Below are positions 53,726-63,276 of a DNA stretch of 64,000 nt, piece by piece; within the stretch, counting starts at the first letter, position 1, and each line of letters begins with the position of its first letter. Source of the DNA: an uncultured Bacteroides sp. (GTDB lineage Bacteria > Bacteroidota > Bacteroidia > Bacteroidales > Bacteroidaceae); NCBI GenBank assembly GCA_900755095.1, contig CAAEFE010000086.1, positions 101,634-165,633 on the forward strand. The letters are read 5' to 3'. The translations under genes and the position numbers were made by a program. Below the pieces are notes generated by a model, which was not told where the DNA came from, ran no database searches, and saw nothing but the letters and a program-made list of their open reading frames with translations.

Positions 53726-56700
53726 TTAGTTGTTTATGTTGTCAATAAAAAGTAATAATCTGTTTGTTATGTTCACATCGCTGACGCTACTGTCAAAGTC
53801 TAAAGATAGTATATTCATTTGAGGGCACAGCGATTTTATACGTTTTTCTATTCCTTTTTCTACAATGTGATTGGCAATGCATCCGAAAGGTTGCAAGCTA
53901 ATGACATGATTGACTCCTTGGGAAGCAAAGGATAGTATTTCACCGGATATCAGCCAACCCTCTCCAAACTGGGTGCCCAGGGAGATGACTTGTTTAGCTT
54001 TTTCTGCCTTTTCAAAGATTGATTCGAACGGCGTGAAGTAATTGAAATTTTTGCCGATTTCATTCACTTTATTAATCTGCTTCTGGACTTTCTTGTATAA
54101 CCAGTCGATAACAAAGTCGGGAGTGAGTTTTCGCTGCAAGTGTTGGTTCTGTCTCACTTTCAGGTTGACAAATCCCTGCATGAAGAAATCACTTATCAGT
54201 GGCGGAATCACTTCGATCTTCTGGTTGATGAGCCATGAGGTGACGTCCTTTTGAGCAAAAGGGTTGAACTTCAGGAATATTTCCCCAACAATACCTACTT
54301 TGTGACAGGATCTCTGTTCACAGATTTTGTTGAAGTCTCTGGCAGCGAGATATGAGTAGCTCAACAAGTCCTCCGGTTTATTTTTCTGGATGATGGGCTG
54401 TGCTGTATCCAGATAAAGATCGCGCAGACGGGCGGCCTGTCCCCGTTCTTTCTCACGAACGACAGCTGCATAATAGAATTTGGCAATGCAATCACTGTAT
54501 AACACAGACGCAAGTATGATTGGTAAAACCTTGAGCCAGTTTACCTTAAAACCGGATTGCTCATTTTCGATACCACTGCCGAAAGCAAGTGATACCACCG
54601 GTGTATTGGTGTATCCATTCTCAATCAATGCCTTTTTTATCAGTGAAATATAGTTGCTGGCACGACATTGTCCACCGGTTTGCGTGATGGCAACGCACGT
54701 ATTGGCAGGATCATAACGTCCGCTTTTAAAGGCTTTTACTATGTCGCCGACAATCAATGTTGCCGGATAACATACTTCATTATTGGAGTATTTCAATCCC
54801 CAGTCGCATGATGCGGTGTCGCTCAACGGTAAAGTTTCCATTTCATATCCGGCCACTTTCATGATGGACGGAATGAGTGGTGAGATGAAAGGCGTAAAAA
54901 ATGGAGCGAGGATTTTCTTCTTTTTGTCTTTCTTGGTGAAAGGAGCAGTTGAAACAAATGGCTCGGGATCTTTCGTTTGAGAATGTTTCAAACTGAAATT
55001 CAAGCTTTCCACCAACGAGCGGACTCGTAATTTGATGGAGCCGATATTATTAACATCGTCTATCTTGAGCAAAGTAAGATTCTTGCTGTATCGCTTCAGT
55101 AAGTTACGTACTTCATCTATAAGAAAAGCATCCGGACCGCAGCCAAAAGAAGTCATCTGCATATATTGTATGTCACCCTCTTGCATTGCCGCCCACTTGG
55201 TTGCTTTCAGAATACGGTTGGTAAATGCCCATTGAGAGAGGTAATGAGTTTTTTCCAATGAAATCTCCTGCTGACGGACAATATCATCAGTTATCACATA
55301 AACTCCCATCGCAGCAATCATGTCCGAAACCTTGTGCTGTATCAGTGGATCGCTATGGTAAGGGCGTCCGGCGAGTAAGATAATCAGTTTGTGTTTTTCC
55401 CGTCCCTCGTTCAGAACTTCCTGATTATAGGTAGCAATTTTTTCTTCGAAAGCATATTGTTCCTGTAATGCGCGTGAGAAGGCATTTTTGCATACCTCAT
55501 CCCTGATACCCAAAGATTTCAGATATTCATAGCATTGTTTATACAGCAATGCTTCATCTTTGAAGGTGATAGTCGGAGCATCTATCGGTATATTCTCTTC
55601 CTGTACACTTTTGATGACTTCCGAATAACCGGAAACGATGGGGCAATTATAGCTGTTTTGCTGTTGCTTATCCTTTTTCTCGAAAACGACGAACGGCATA
55701 AATATCCGGTTGACGTTTTGTTGCGTCAGATTGCGGATATGACTGTGCACAAGTTTGGCAGGGAAGCAGATGTTATCAGACATCACCATGCCGGCAGCAG
55801 TCTCGTATTTGCTGAATGTAGAGGGTTCCGACAACTGTACCTGAATGCCGCAAGCAGTAAATAAGGTATGCCAGAAAGGGTATTCCTCATACATGTTCAG
55901 AATACGTGGAATACCTATGGTGAATAGGGGTTGTGGAATGTCTGCGCTCCGGTCGAATAATAATTCCAGCTTTTTATCATACGTATTGATGCCTTTGTCC
56001 GCATGGCTTCCTTTATTGGAAAACACCTTCTCACACCGGTTGCCGGAGAAGTAATGGTTTTCACTGTTGAACGTATATCGCATGATGGCGCACTGGTTCT
56101 CGCACCCCCGGCATTGAAGTTGCTTGGAAGTATATTGTGCCCATTGGAGCATCTCGTTCAGCTCCGTCACCCGGGCATTTTCGATTTGTTTGGCATATAG
56201 GGCACAACCAAGAGCACCCATCAATTCAGGACAGTTACTGCGGAAGGTTTGTTTCCCGGTCAGCTTTTCCAGACTTCGTACGATGGAATCATTACGCATG
56301 GTTCCTCCCTGCACGACAATATGGTCGCCAAGTATCTCCGTGTCTTTTAATTGCAGAACCTTATACAGGCAGTTTTTAACAACGGAATAAGATAATCCGG
56401 CAGCTATATCCGCTACGGACGCTCCTTCCCGAAGTACCTGTTTTACTTTGGAGTTCATGAAGACTGTGCAACGTGTACCCAGATCACATGGTGCTTGCGA
56501 AAAACAAGCTGCTTTGGCAAAGTCCTCCACACTGTAATCCAGCGATTGCGCAAATGTGCTGATAAAAGAACCGCAACCGGAGGAACAGGCTTCATTGATT
56601 TCGATTCTGTTGATTACTCCGTCGTTCACAAAGATGGCTTTCATATCCTGCCCTCCAATATCCAGGATAAAAGAAACTTCTTTGCTGATATGTTTGGCAG

Positions 56701-57937
56701 CAGCATAATGAGCGATGGTTTCAATGATTCCCGCATCCATGTGGAAAGCCGCTTTTATCAGATCTTCTCCGTAACCGGTAGAACATCCTCCTTTTATGCG
56801 CAGGGTAGTTCCTCGTCTCCGGCATTCTTCATATAGTTTCTGCAAGCCGTTCTCTACTGTTTTTATAGGGTTTCCGTTGTTGTCGTGATAATAGGAGTAA
56901 AGGATACGATGATTGTTGTCGAGTACTACGATTTTGGTGGTAGTAGAGCCGGAGTCTATGCCGATAGTTGCTTCCTGTAATCCGGGACGCAGACTGGCAT
57001 ATTGAATTTTATACTGGTCTTTTTCTTTTTTCCATGACCGATATTCTTCCTCACTGTCGAATATAGGAGAAAGATCACTCTGGAAAGGTGAGGTAACACT
57101 TAGTTTGTTTTCTATTACCTGTATCAGGTTGGAGAGATGAATACTTTCTTCATTGTTCTCTGCCAATGCTGCTCCCCAGGCAGGGATCAGATTTCCTTTT
57201 TCCGGTAATATGAAATCTGTATCTTGTGACAGATTCAGATAGTTGGCAAATGCTTTCCGAAGGGCCGGAATAAAAGTCAATGGGCCACCGCAGAGTAATA
57301 CCGGAGCTACGATATTGCAACCGCGTGCAAGTGTGACAGTGGTCTGTACGGCTACTGCATGGAAAATGGAGGCTGCTATATTTTCTTTAGATATATTTTT
57401 GGCTATCAGATTCTGTATGTCCGTTTTGCAGAATACTCCGCAGCGTGAAGCGATAGAGTATACCTGATTGGAACGAAGTGCTAGTTCATTCAATTCGTCG
57501 ATGGAGACTCCAAGCAGAATAGCCATCTGGTCAATGAAAGCCCCGGTTCCGCCGGCGCAATTTCCATTCATGCGCAGGTCTGTAGCCTGTCCGTCCTGAA
57601 AGAAAACAACTTTCGCATCTTCTCCTCCAATATCGATCATAGTGGCTGTGTGCGGATGCTCCCGGCGCACATAGTTTGTTGCAGCTACAACCTCTTGCAC
57701 AAACGGCAGAGAGCATTTCTCTGAAATTCCCATTCCAACAGAGCCCGTAATATGGAAAGATAAAGGAATATCACCCAACTGTTCCTTTATTTGATAAAGA
57801 AATCCGAGTAAACATTCTTGTATTTTTGCCTGATGCCTTTTGTATCCGGAAAACAAGACTGTAGTTCCATCTTTGTCCAATACTACCATCTTGGCGGTAG
57901 TAGAGCCTATATCTAAACCCACTTTATATGCATTCAT
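53726..57937 (-). CDS. Giant acyl-CoA dehydratase activase
   Basis: 1403 aa. Two BcrAD/BadFG-type ATPase domains in tandem: first with GLDIGSTTAKMVVLD and NCAGGTGAFIDQMA (about 5-255), second with GIDSGSTTTKIVVLD and ACSSGCGSFISTFA (about 320-580); the Cys residues typically hold a 4Fe-4S cluster at the dimer interface. Then CRGCENQCAI...NRCEK (about 612-642), a DUF2229 region with SDNICFPAKLVHSHI (about 700-880), and HgdB-like repeats (GGQCRASNYI, about 1080). Such proteins drive electrons at low potential into 2-hydroxyacyl-CoA dehydratases, but no separate dehydratase gene is nearby. Confidence 0.85.
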   Translation of the reverse strand: MNAYKVGLDIGSTTAKMVVLDKDGTTVLFSGYKRHQAKIQECLLGFLYQIKEQLGDIPLSFHITGSVGMGISEKCSLPFVQEVVAATNYVRREHPHTATMIDIGGEDAKVVFFQDGQATDLRMNGNCAGGTGAFIDQMAILLGVSIDELNELALRSNQVYSIASRCGVFCKTDIQNLIAKNISKENIAASIFHAVAVQTTVTLARGCNIVAPVLLCGGPLTFIPALRKAFANYLNLSQDTDFILPEKGNLIPAWGAALAENNEESIHLSNLIQVIENKLSVTSPFQSDLSPIFDSEEEYRSWKKEKDQYKIQYASLRPGLQEATIGIDSGSTTTKIVVLDNNHRILYSYYHDNNGNPIKTVENGLQKLYEECRRRGTTLRIKGGCSTGYGEDLIKAAFHMDAGIIETIAHYAAAKHISKEVSFILDIGGQDMKAIFVNDGVINRIEINEACSSGCGSFISTFAQSLDYSVEDFAKAACFSQAPCDLGTRCTVFMNSKVKQVLREGASVADIAAGLSYSVVKNCLYKVLQLKDTEILGDHIVVQGGTMRNDSIVRSLEKLTGKQTFRSNCPELMGALGCALYAKQIENARVTELNEMLQWAQYTSKQLQCRGCENQCAIMRYTFNSENHYFSGNRCEKVFSNKGSHADKGINTYDKKLELLFDRSADIPQPLFTIGIPRILNMYEEYPFWHTLFTACGIQVQLSEPSTFSKYETAAGMVMSDNICFPAKLVHSHIRNLTQQNVNRIFMPFVVFEKKDKQQQNSYNCPIVSGYSEVIKSVQEENIPIDAPTITFKDEALLYKQCYEYLKSLGIRDEVCKNAFSRALQEQYAFEEKIATYNQEVLNEGREKHKLIILLAGRPYHSDPLIQHKVSDMIAAMGVYVITDDIVRQQEISLEKTHYLSQWAFTNRILKATKWAAMQEGDIQYMQMTSFGCGPDAFLIDEVRNLLKRYSKNLTLLKIDDVNNIGSIKLRVRSLVESLNFSLKHSQTKDPEPFVSTAPFTKKDKKKKILAPFFTPFISPLIPSIMKVAGYEMETLPLSDTASCDWGLKYSNNEVCYPATLIVGDIVKAFKSGRYDPANTCVAITQTGGQCRASNYISLIKKALIENGYTNTPVVSLAFGSGIENEQSGFKVNWLKVLPIILASVLYSDCIAKFYYAAVVREKERGQAARLRDLYLDTAQPIIQKNKPEDLLSYSYLAARDFNKICEQRSCHKVGIVGEIFLKFNPFAQKDVTSWLINQKIEVIPPLISDFFMQGFVNLKVRQNQHLQRKLTPDFVIDWLYKKVQKQINKVNEIGKNFNYFTPFESIFEKAEKAKQVISLGTQFGEGWLISGEILSFASQGVNHVISLQPFGCIANHIVEKGIEKRIKSLCPQMNILSLDFDSSVSDVNITNRLLLFIDNINN

Positions 57938-57968
57938 ATACCAAACATCTTAAATTAGACCTCGTGTT

Positions 57969-57994
57969 TGACACCTGTGTCAGACGCAAATGTA
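57969..57994 (-). promoter_or_regulatory. Activase promoter with TetR operator candidate
   Basis: Minus-strand -7 TACATTTG (57987-57994). Overlapping the expected start is the palindrome TGACAC-CT-GTGTCA (57969-57982), extended by GT/AC on the outside, as expected for repressor binding. Confidence 0.6.
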
Positions 57995-58561
57995 TGTAAA
58001 AATATGGTAGATACGGCAAATCGTAATTGAAGTTTTGGGTTTAATTAACGAATTGGGAAAAAAGAAAGATGGAATGTGAGGGAGGAAAACGATTGTGTAA
58101 ATAAAGAAGTAAATGAATGATTGTATGCTTATATTACTTGTAAGGTTGTAGCAGATCTTTTATGGTGAATCTTAGAAATCTTGTTTACTCTATTTTTGAC
58201 AAAAGGAAACGTGGCTTTTAATAAACCCGGATTCTGTTTATAATAAACTTTTTGATAGTTTTAGTAAAACGGTATTCGAGTTTATTATAAACTATTGTAG
58301 AACAGTTTTAGAATCAGACGAGAGATTTTAAGCTGAATTATAAACAAAATGGGGCAATAATCATTCGACTATTGCCCCATATCGTATAGGAGTGGTATTG
58401 TAAAATACCAGGTTATTTATGATTTATGTATGATTATTTCTTACTATTTTCATGTTGCTTATACTTTTTCTTTTCTCAAAGATACAACATAAAAAGTCCT
58501 TTGTCAAGAGTCTGATGAGAAAAGTATCTTATCGGTTTTAAAAATAGAGTCCGCGTGCCAT
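57995..58561. other. Gap with paired palindromes
   Basis: About 570 bp without a gene. It holds two GTTTATnATAAAC palindromes (58236-58248 and 58280-58292), which also form one larger inverted repeat; a GTGAGGGAGGA piece near 58077 like the 23.5-kb repeat; and a hairpin ATGGGGCAATA 58349-58359 with 58370-58380. Confidence 0.5.
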
Positions 58562-58924
58562 TTAGTTTTCTGTATCCGAGAGGGATTCGCTAATAAAATG
58601 ATTCCAAATCATATTTTGCAGGTGATCTTCGAATTTGAGATATTCTGTAAGTTTGGCTTTTATCGGACGTGTCACATTTGACATATAAGTTTCACAGCTG
58701 TCATGCAACAAACATCCCAACTGTATATGGTTGGAAAGTCCTCGTGTTTTAGCCTCTTTGCAGCACGCGATAGAATGTTGGGCAACAGAATAAAAGAAAC
58801 GGGTATGACCGTTTGCACGACAGATCAAAGACAAGGCATGAGCGATGTCTTTCATATCAATTTTTTCAGGAACAGGATGGATGGGGTCGAAATGCTTCCC
58901 CGTAAAAGTTGTAATGTAACTCAT
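58562..58924 (-). CDS. HD-domain phosphohydrolase, probably short at the C-terminus
   Basis: 120 aa from the ATG at 58924 (MSYITTFTGKHFDP, a typical opening of the family). H of AQHS, and HDSCE (HD pair, about 74-78) are kept. YfbR-like nucleotidase-type fold. As far as I recall relatives are longer, with further helices after the sequence LKFEDHLQNMIW, so it may be truncated. Confidence 0.65.
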   Translation of the reverse strand: MSYITTFTGKHFDPIHPVPEKIDMKDIAHALSLICRANGHTRFFYSVAQHSIACCKEAKTRGLSNHIQLGCLLHDSCETYMSNVTRPIKAKLTEYLKFEDHLQNMIWNHFISESLSDTEN

Positions 58925-59021
58925 AACTATAGAATTTATAGTCATATTTTTGTAAATCTTCAAACTTTCTACAAAGTTGCCTGTTATCTTTGTATCCTAA
59001 TTCAAAAGAAATTACGATAGC

Positions 59022-60281
59022 ATGAAAAGGATTGTAATATGCATTGTTGGCATTTGTAGCTTTTCTTTCTTATCGGCTCAAAATTCGGCAGATAATGTAA
59101 TGGCAGAAAGAGGGGATAGTTTGCGTATCTCTACAACAACCAATTTTAGTAGAAGGCTTGATAAATTCTCATCTTCCCGTTTCTATCAGATGACGTATAT
59201 CGGCGTTCCGTTAATTGTTGGTGGCTTGATTGTAAAAAGGGAGGACGATCATTTTTGAGGTTTACGTAACGAATATCTGCCCCGTTTCAATCGTCATTTG
59301 GATGATTATATGCAATATGCCCCTGCTGCGGTGATGCTTGGTATGAAAGTAGCTGGAGTACAAAGTCGCAGTTCATGGGGTAGAATGCTCGTTTCCGACG
59401 CTTTTTCTGCACTGCTGATGGGTGGTGTGGTAAATACTTTGAAGCAAACGACGAATGTCGAGCGTCCGGATGGCTCAAACAAACACTCTTTTCCATCCGG
59501 ACATACGGCTACGGCATTTATGACTGCTACCATGTTTACTAAGGAATACGGACATAAAAGTCCGTGGGTAGGTGTCGGAGCATATAGTGTGGCTACTGCA
59601 ACCGGTCTTATGCGGATGGCAAACAACAAGCATTGGTTAAGTGATGTATTGACGGGTGCAGGAATCGGAATATTGTCAACGGAAGTGGGGTATTACTTTG
59701 CTGATCTGATATTCAGGGAAAAAGGGATCAATAGGTTTGCGAATGAAAATATGTTCGACAGGATGGACAAGCCTTCATTTGTCAGTTTGTATCTCGGGTT
59801 GAATATTCCGTTGAGTGGTTATGATATCAACGAAGAAATGGAGTTCCGTACTTCATCAGGCAGTTCGGCCGGTGTGGAGGGGGCCTATTTTTTTAATCCG
59901 TATGTAGGCGTTGGAGGACGATTCACAGTTTCCAATACTTTGATTATTGTCAATGAAGAACGGGCAGAGAATAACACCTTTGATGCGATATCGCTTTGCG
60001 GAGGAAGCTATTTTTCATATCCGTTGTCTTCACGATGGCTGATAGGCAGTAAACTTCTGGGTGGATACGTGCATTATCCACAATTGGAATTAACTGACCG
60101 GTCGGTTTCTTCAAGAAGTGGTTTCTGCATGGGAAGTGGGGTTTCCTTGACGTTCAAAGCAAAGGAATATTATGGAATCCGTTTTTTTCTCGATTATAAC
60201 TTGCTTCCGTCACATAGCAGAAACAGTGGTGAGTATATGAATATGCTTACTTTGGGGTCATCATTTATGATTACGTTCTAA
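59022..60281 (+). pseudogene. PAP2-family phosphatase gene broken by an in-frame TGA
   Basis: One reading frame of 420 codons runs from 59022 to 60281 with a single TGA at 59256-59258. Before it: signal peptide (FSFLSAQN) and start of the membrane region. After it: the PAP2 signature with KQTTNVERPDG, SFPSGHTATAF and the third motif in NNKHWLSDVLTG, then a barrel-like C-terminal domain ending in F. A change of CGA to TGA fits the site (HF-R-GLRNEYLPRFNRH). The second part alone could start at 59298 but lacks its signal peptide. Confidence 0.8.
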
Positions 60282-60360
60282 ATCGTAGTATATTTAATTC
60301 TTTTATTGGCAATATAATTCATTTCATTCGAATTATGTACGGTTCTTTATTGCAGAATCG

Positions 60361-60424
60361 GGGATTTGGGTACAAAAATCCGTAATTGATATACAATTCC
60401 ATTCGTTTTATCGCAGTAAATTTG
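60361..60424 (+). promoter_or_regulatory. Tandem GTAAT-type operator and promoter (site D)
   Basis: Second half-site GTAATTGATATAC (60382-60394) with -7 TAAATTTG at 60417-60424, again 35 bp. The first half-site is weaker (GGGATTTGGGTAC at 60361). Confidence 0.6.
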
Positions 60425-60456
60425 CAATCAGAAGTTTAACAATGAAAAGATAGAAG

Positions 60457-60897
60457 ATGGTGATAAAAACAATTCTAAGTGTTTTGTCTTTATTCGTTAT
60501 GTTATCATGCAGTATGACAGGGAAAAAGGATATAAAACAGCAGCCTGGTATGTGCGCCAAATTACCTATGGCGGCTGACGGTATTGTGCGGCTATCAAAA
60601 ATCGAGGTTTATCCGGAGTATCTTGAAGAATATATGAAATATGCGACCGAAGTGGGTGAAGTCTCCTTGCGTACTGAACCGGGAGTGCTGACTATGTATG
60701 CCGTCAGCGAAAAAGAGAATCCTGGCAGGATAACTATTCTTGAAACTTACGCGAGTCAGGAGGCTTATAAATCTCATATTGCATCGGAGCATTTTCAAAA
60801 GTACAAGCAAGGAACGCTGCACATGGTTAAGACTCTCGTACTCTCTGACCAAATGCCGCTTAACCCCGCAAATTGCATTAATAACTTCATTCAATAA
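60457..60897 (+). CDS. ABM-domain (quinol monooxygenase-like) lipoprotein
   Basis: 146 aa. Lipobox Cys near residue 18 (VMLSCSM). C-terminal ABM fold (about 42-135) with IVRLSKIEVYPEYLEEYMKYA, RTEPGVLTMYAVSEKENPGRITILETYASQEAYKSHIAS. Such small proteins oxidise quinols or polycyclic compounds, or act as a sensor. First gene of an operon with the next gene 5 bp later, controlled by operator site D. Confidence 0.82.
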   Translation: MVIKTILSVLSLFVMLSCSMTGKKDIKQQPGMCAKLPMAADGIVRLSKIEVYPEYLEEYMKYATEVGEVSLRTEPGVLTMYAVSEKENPGRITILETYASQEAYKSHIASEHFQKYKQGTLHMVKTLVLSDQMPLNPANCINNFIQ

Positions 60898-60902
60898 ACG
60901 AA

Positions 60903-61736
60903 ATGATTATGAATAAACTCCTTTTATTTTCAGTATTTAGTATTTTAACACTCAATGTTATGGCACAAGAAAAGATAGTACAGACGGCAGGACGCGACCA
61001 GTTAGGAACGTTTGCCCCTAAGTTTGCGGAACTTAATGACGATGTTCTCTTTGGAGAAGTTTGGAGCCGCACTGACAAACTCGGTCTGCGTGACCGCAGT
61101 TTAGTAACCATTACCTCCCTTATCAGTATGGGAATCACGGACAATTCGCTCGTTTATCATCTTCAGTCGGCGAAGAAGAACGGCATCACCCGCACGGAGA
61201 TCGCAGAGATTATCACTCATATAGGTTTCTATGCAGGTTGGCCGAAAGCGTGGGCAGCGTTCAATTTGGCAAAAGGAGTATGGTCTGAAGATATTGTTGG
61301 TGAGGATGCCAAAACAGCTTTCCAGCGTGAGATGATTTTCCCTATTGGTGAACCCAATACAGCCTATGCACAGTATTTTATTGGTAACAGTTATCTTGCT
61401 CCGGTTTCGCGCGAGCAGGTGAATATCTCTAACGTTACTTTTGAACCACGTTGCCGCAATAACTGGCATATTCACCGTGCAACGAAAGGTGGCGGACAGA
61501 TGCTTATCGGTGTAGCCGGTCGAGGCTGGTATCAGGAAGAAGGTAAACCGGCGGTAGAGATTCTGCCTGGTACGGTTATCCATATTCCTGCCAATGTGAA
61601 ACACTGGCACGGAGCTGCTGCCGACAGTTGGTTTGCTCATCTGGCTTTCGAAGTTTCCGGTGAAAACACTTCCAATGAGTGGCTTGAGCCGGTCACAGAT
61701 GACGAGTATAACAAACTCGAACAGACTAAACGATGA
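60903..61736 (+). CDS. Carboxymuconolactone decarboxylase-like plus cupin protein
   Basis: 277 aa with signal peptide (cleavage near VMAQ). First domain (about 40-125): AhpD/CMD-like with RDRSLVTITSLISMG and HIGFYAGWPKAWAAF, but no CxxC pair. Second domain (about 165-265): cupin with NNWHIHRATKGGGQ and HIPANVKHWHGAA (metal His). Fusions like this are common in gut Bacteroides and unassigned. In the operon with the ABM protein. Confidence 0.85.
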   Translation: MIMNKLLLFSVFSILTLNVMAQEKIVQTAGRDQLGTFAPKFAELNDDVLFGEVWSRTDKLGLRDRSLVTITSLISMGITDNSLVYHLQSAKKNGITRTEIAEIITHIGFYAGWPKAWAAFNLAKGVWSEDIVGEDAKTAFQREMIFPIGEPNTAYAQYFIGNSYLAPVSREQVNISNVTFEPRCRNNWHIHRATKGGGQMLIGVAGRGWYQEEGKPAVEILPGTVIHIPANVKHWHGAAADSWFAHLAFEVSGENTSNEWLEPVTDDEYNKLEQTKR

Positions 61737-61779
61737 TTTTTGCTAATCCTGCTTTATCTTTTGAAAGGAAATAATATGA

Positions 61780-61926
61780 CTACCGAGGAATTTTAAGGAA
61801 TATGTAAAGACGCGCAAAGCGCTTAATACAGAAGAAATACATCGTTTGATGGACGATATGGGCAATTATCAAAGTAATGGAAGAATGAAAACGCCTGTGG
61901 GGTTACTCCATCGTGATAATGTCTAA
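61780..61926 (+). pseudogene. Remnant of a sugar O-acetyltransferase N-terminus
   Basis: A start (MTTEEF) is cut by TAA, and after a one-base shift (TTTTAAG read as TTTAAG) the frame continues KEYVKTRKALNTEEIHRLMDDM before losing similarity and stopping near 61926. The pattern resembles the start of a maltose-type acetyltransferase as I remember it. No hexapeptide repeats remain. Confidence 0.4.
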
Positions 61927-61964
61927 ACTAATTAATGATAAGAAATATTTAAAATCAAAATAAA

Positions 61965-62528
61965 ATGAAACAGATTATATTCATATTTATGAGTCTCCTT
62001 TGCTTTAGCTGCTCATCAAAAGCGCAGAATCAGACAGCGGATACTAATGTACAGTCCGATAAGAAAATCCTGGTTGCCTATTTCTCTTGTACTGGAACTA
62101 CAGAAAAAGCCGCCGATGCCATTGCAAAAACGGTTGGCGGCAAACTTTATCAGATAACTCCCGCTACAGCCTATACCTCGGCAGATCTCGACTGGAACAA
62201 CAAGAGTAGCCGTAGTTCAATTGAAATGACGACTGAAAATTCACGTCCGGAATTGGGGGGAGAAGCGCTTAATCTGAAAGATTACGACGTGATATTCCTT
62301 GGTTACCCGATATGGTGGAATTTATGTCCGCGTCCGGTCAATACATTCCTTGAGAAATATGATTTCTCCGGTAAAACCGTTATTCCATTTGCTACTTCCG
62401 GAGGAAGCTCAATAACTAATAGTGTAAAACAACTCAAGAAACTTTATCCAAAAATCGTATGGGGAGAAAGCCGATTGTTGAACGGAAGTGTCAAGCAGGC
62501 CGGAGAGTGGGCGAAAGGAGTAATATAA
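61965..62528 (+). CDS. Flavodoxin lipoprotein
   Basis: 187 aa. Lipobox Cys near residue 16 (LLCFSCSS). Flavodoxin domain: ILVAYFSCTGTTEKAADAIAKTVGG (about 35-59), YDVIFLGYPIWWNLCPRPVNTFLE (about 108-131) and FATSGGSSI. Reduces an unknown partner at the cell envelope. Third flavodoxin-type protein of the window; likely belongs to the same stress regulon (inference). Confidence 0.88.
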   Translation: MKQIIFIFMSLLCFSCSSKAQNQTADTNVQSDKKILVAYFSCTGTTEKAADAIAKTVGGKLYQITPATAYTSADLDWNNKSSRSSIEMTTENSRPELGGEALNLKDYDVIFLGYPIWWNLCPRPVNTFLEKYDFSGKTVIPFATSGGSSITNSVKQLKKLYPKIVWGESRLLNGSVKQAGEWAKGVI

Positions 62529-62530
62529 AA

Positions 62531-62608
62531 ATGGCTACTGAAAATATATTCACTAAATATGAGAAGTTAAATAGGGCGGAAGTAATAGTGAATATATTAA
62601 ATGAGTAA
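62531..62608 (+). CDS. Small open frame after the flavodoxin gene
   Basis: 25 aa (MATENIFTKYEKLNRAEV...). Starts 2 bp after the flavodoxin stop. No domain recognised; it may be a short peptide gene or a remnant. Confidence 0.2.
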   Translation: MATENIFTKYEKLNRAEVIVNILNE

Positions 62609-62633
62609 GTATATTACGAATCATATTTAGATT

Positions 62634-63212
62634 ATGCTTTTAGAAAAACTACTTAAAGAATTTAATTTTAGTACTAATATTTTTAATTGGGAGGAGTTTA
62701 AGTTATTCGACCAATATTTTGAACGAATATTAGTTAGTAAAGGTACATTTTTGATTAAGGAAGGAGAAACAGAGAGGTATAGTTATTTCGTTTTTGATGG
62801 AATATTACGCTGTTGGCTTTTAAATCATAACGGGGAAGAACAAACTTTCTGGTTTTGTAAAGAGGGTACGTTTTCAATGTCAAACATATCTTTTACATTA
62901 CAAACTAGGTCTGCATTTAATGTGCAAACAATTGTAGATAGTGTTATTTACCGAATAGACAAGAAGCAAGTAAATGAACTATATACCGCTATCCCTAAAG
63001 TAAAAACTGTATTTGAAGATTTAAATGCTATATTGTTGAATAAACTTTTGAAAAGAAATATCGACTTGATTAAATATTCTCCTGAACAGTATTATCTACA
63101 GATGATGGAAGAATATGGTATTACATTAAACTATATACCATTAAAAGATATAGCTTCTTATTTGGGTATCACACCGCAAGCACTAAGCAGAATCCGTAAA
63201 CGTATTTTTTAA
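62634..63212 (+). CDS. Crp/Fnr-family regulator
   Basis: 192 aa. Cyclic-nucleotide-type domain (about 25-115; VSKGTFLIKEGETERYSYFVFDGILRCW) and a C-terminal HTH ending LKDIASYLGITPQALSRIRKRIF, a normal ending for this Bacteroides group (compare 50846-51394, where it is altered). More AT-rich than its neighbours. Next to a GNAT gene 64 bp downstream. Confidence 0.87.
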   Translation: MLLEKLLKEFNFSTNIFNWEEFKLFDQYFERILVSKGTFLIKEGETERYSYFVFDGILRCWLLNHNGEEQTFWFCKEGTFSMSNISFTLQTRSAFNVQTIVDSVIYRIDKKQVNELYTAIPKVKTVFEDLNAILLNKLLKRNIDLIKYSPEQYYLQMMEEYGITLNYIPLKDIASYLGITPQALSRIRKRIF

Positions 63213-63276
63213 CTTGGGTTCAGTGTTTTGAATGTATAAGTAACGAACTTTGCGGCTTTAAATTGCAATTACAAGT

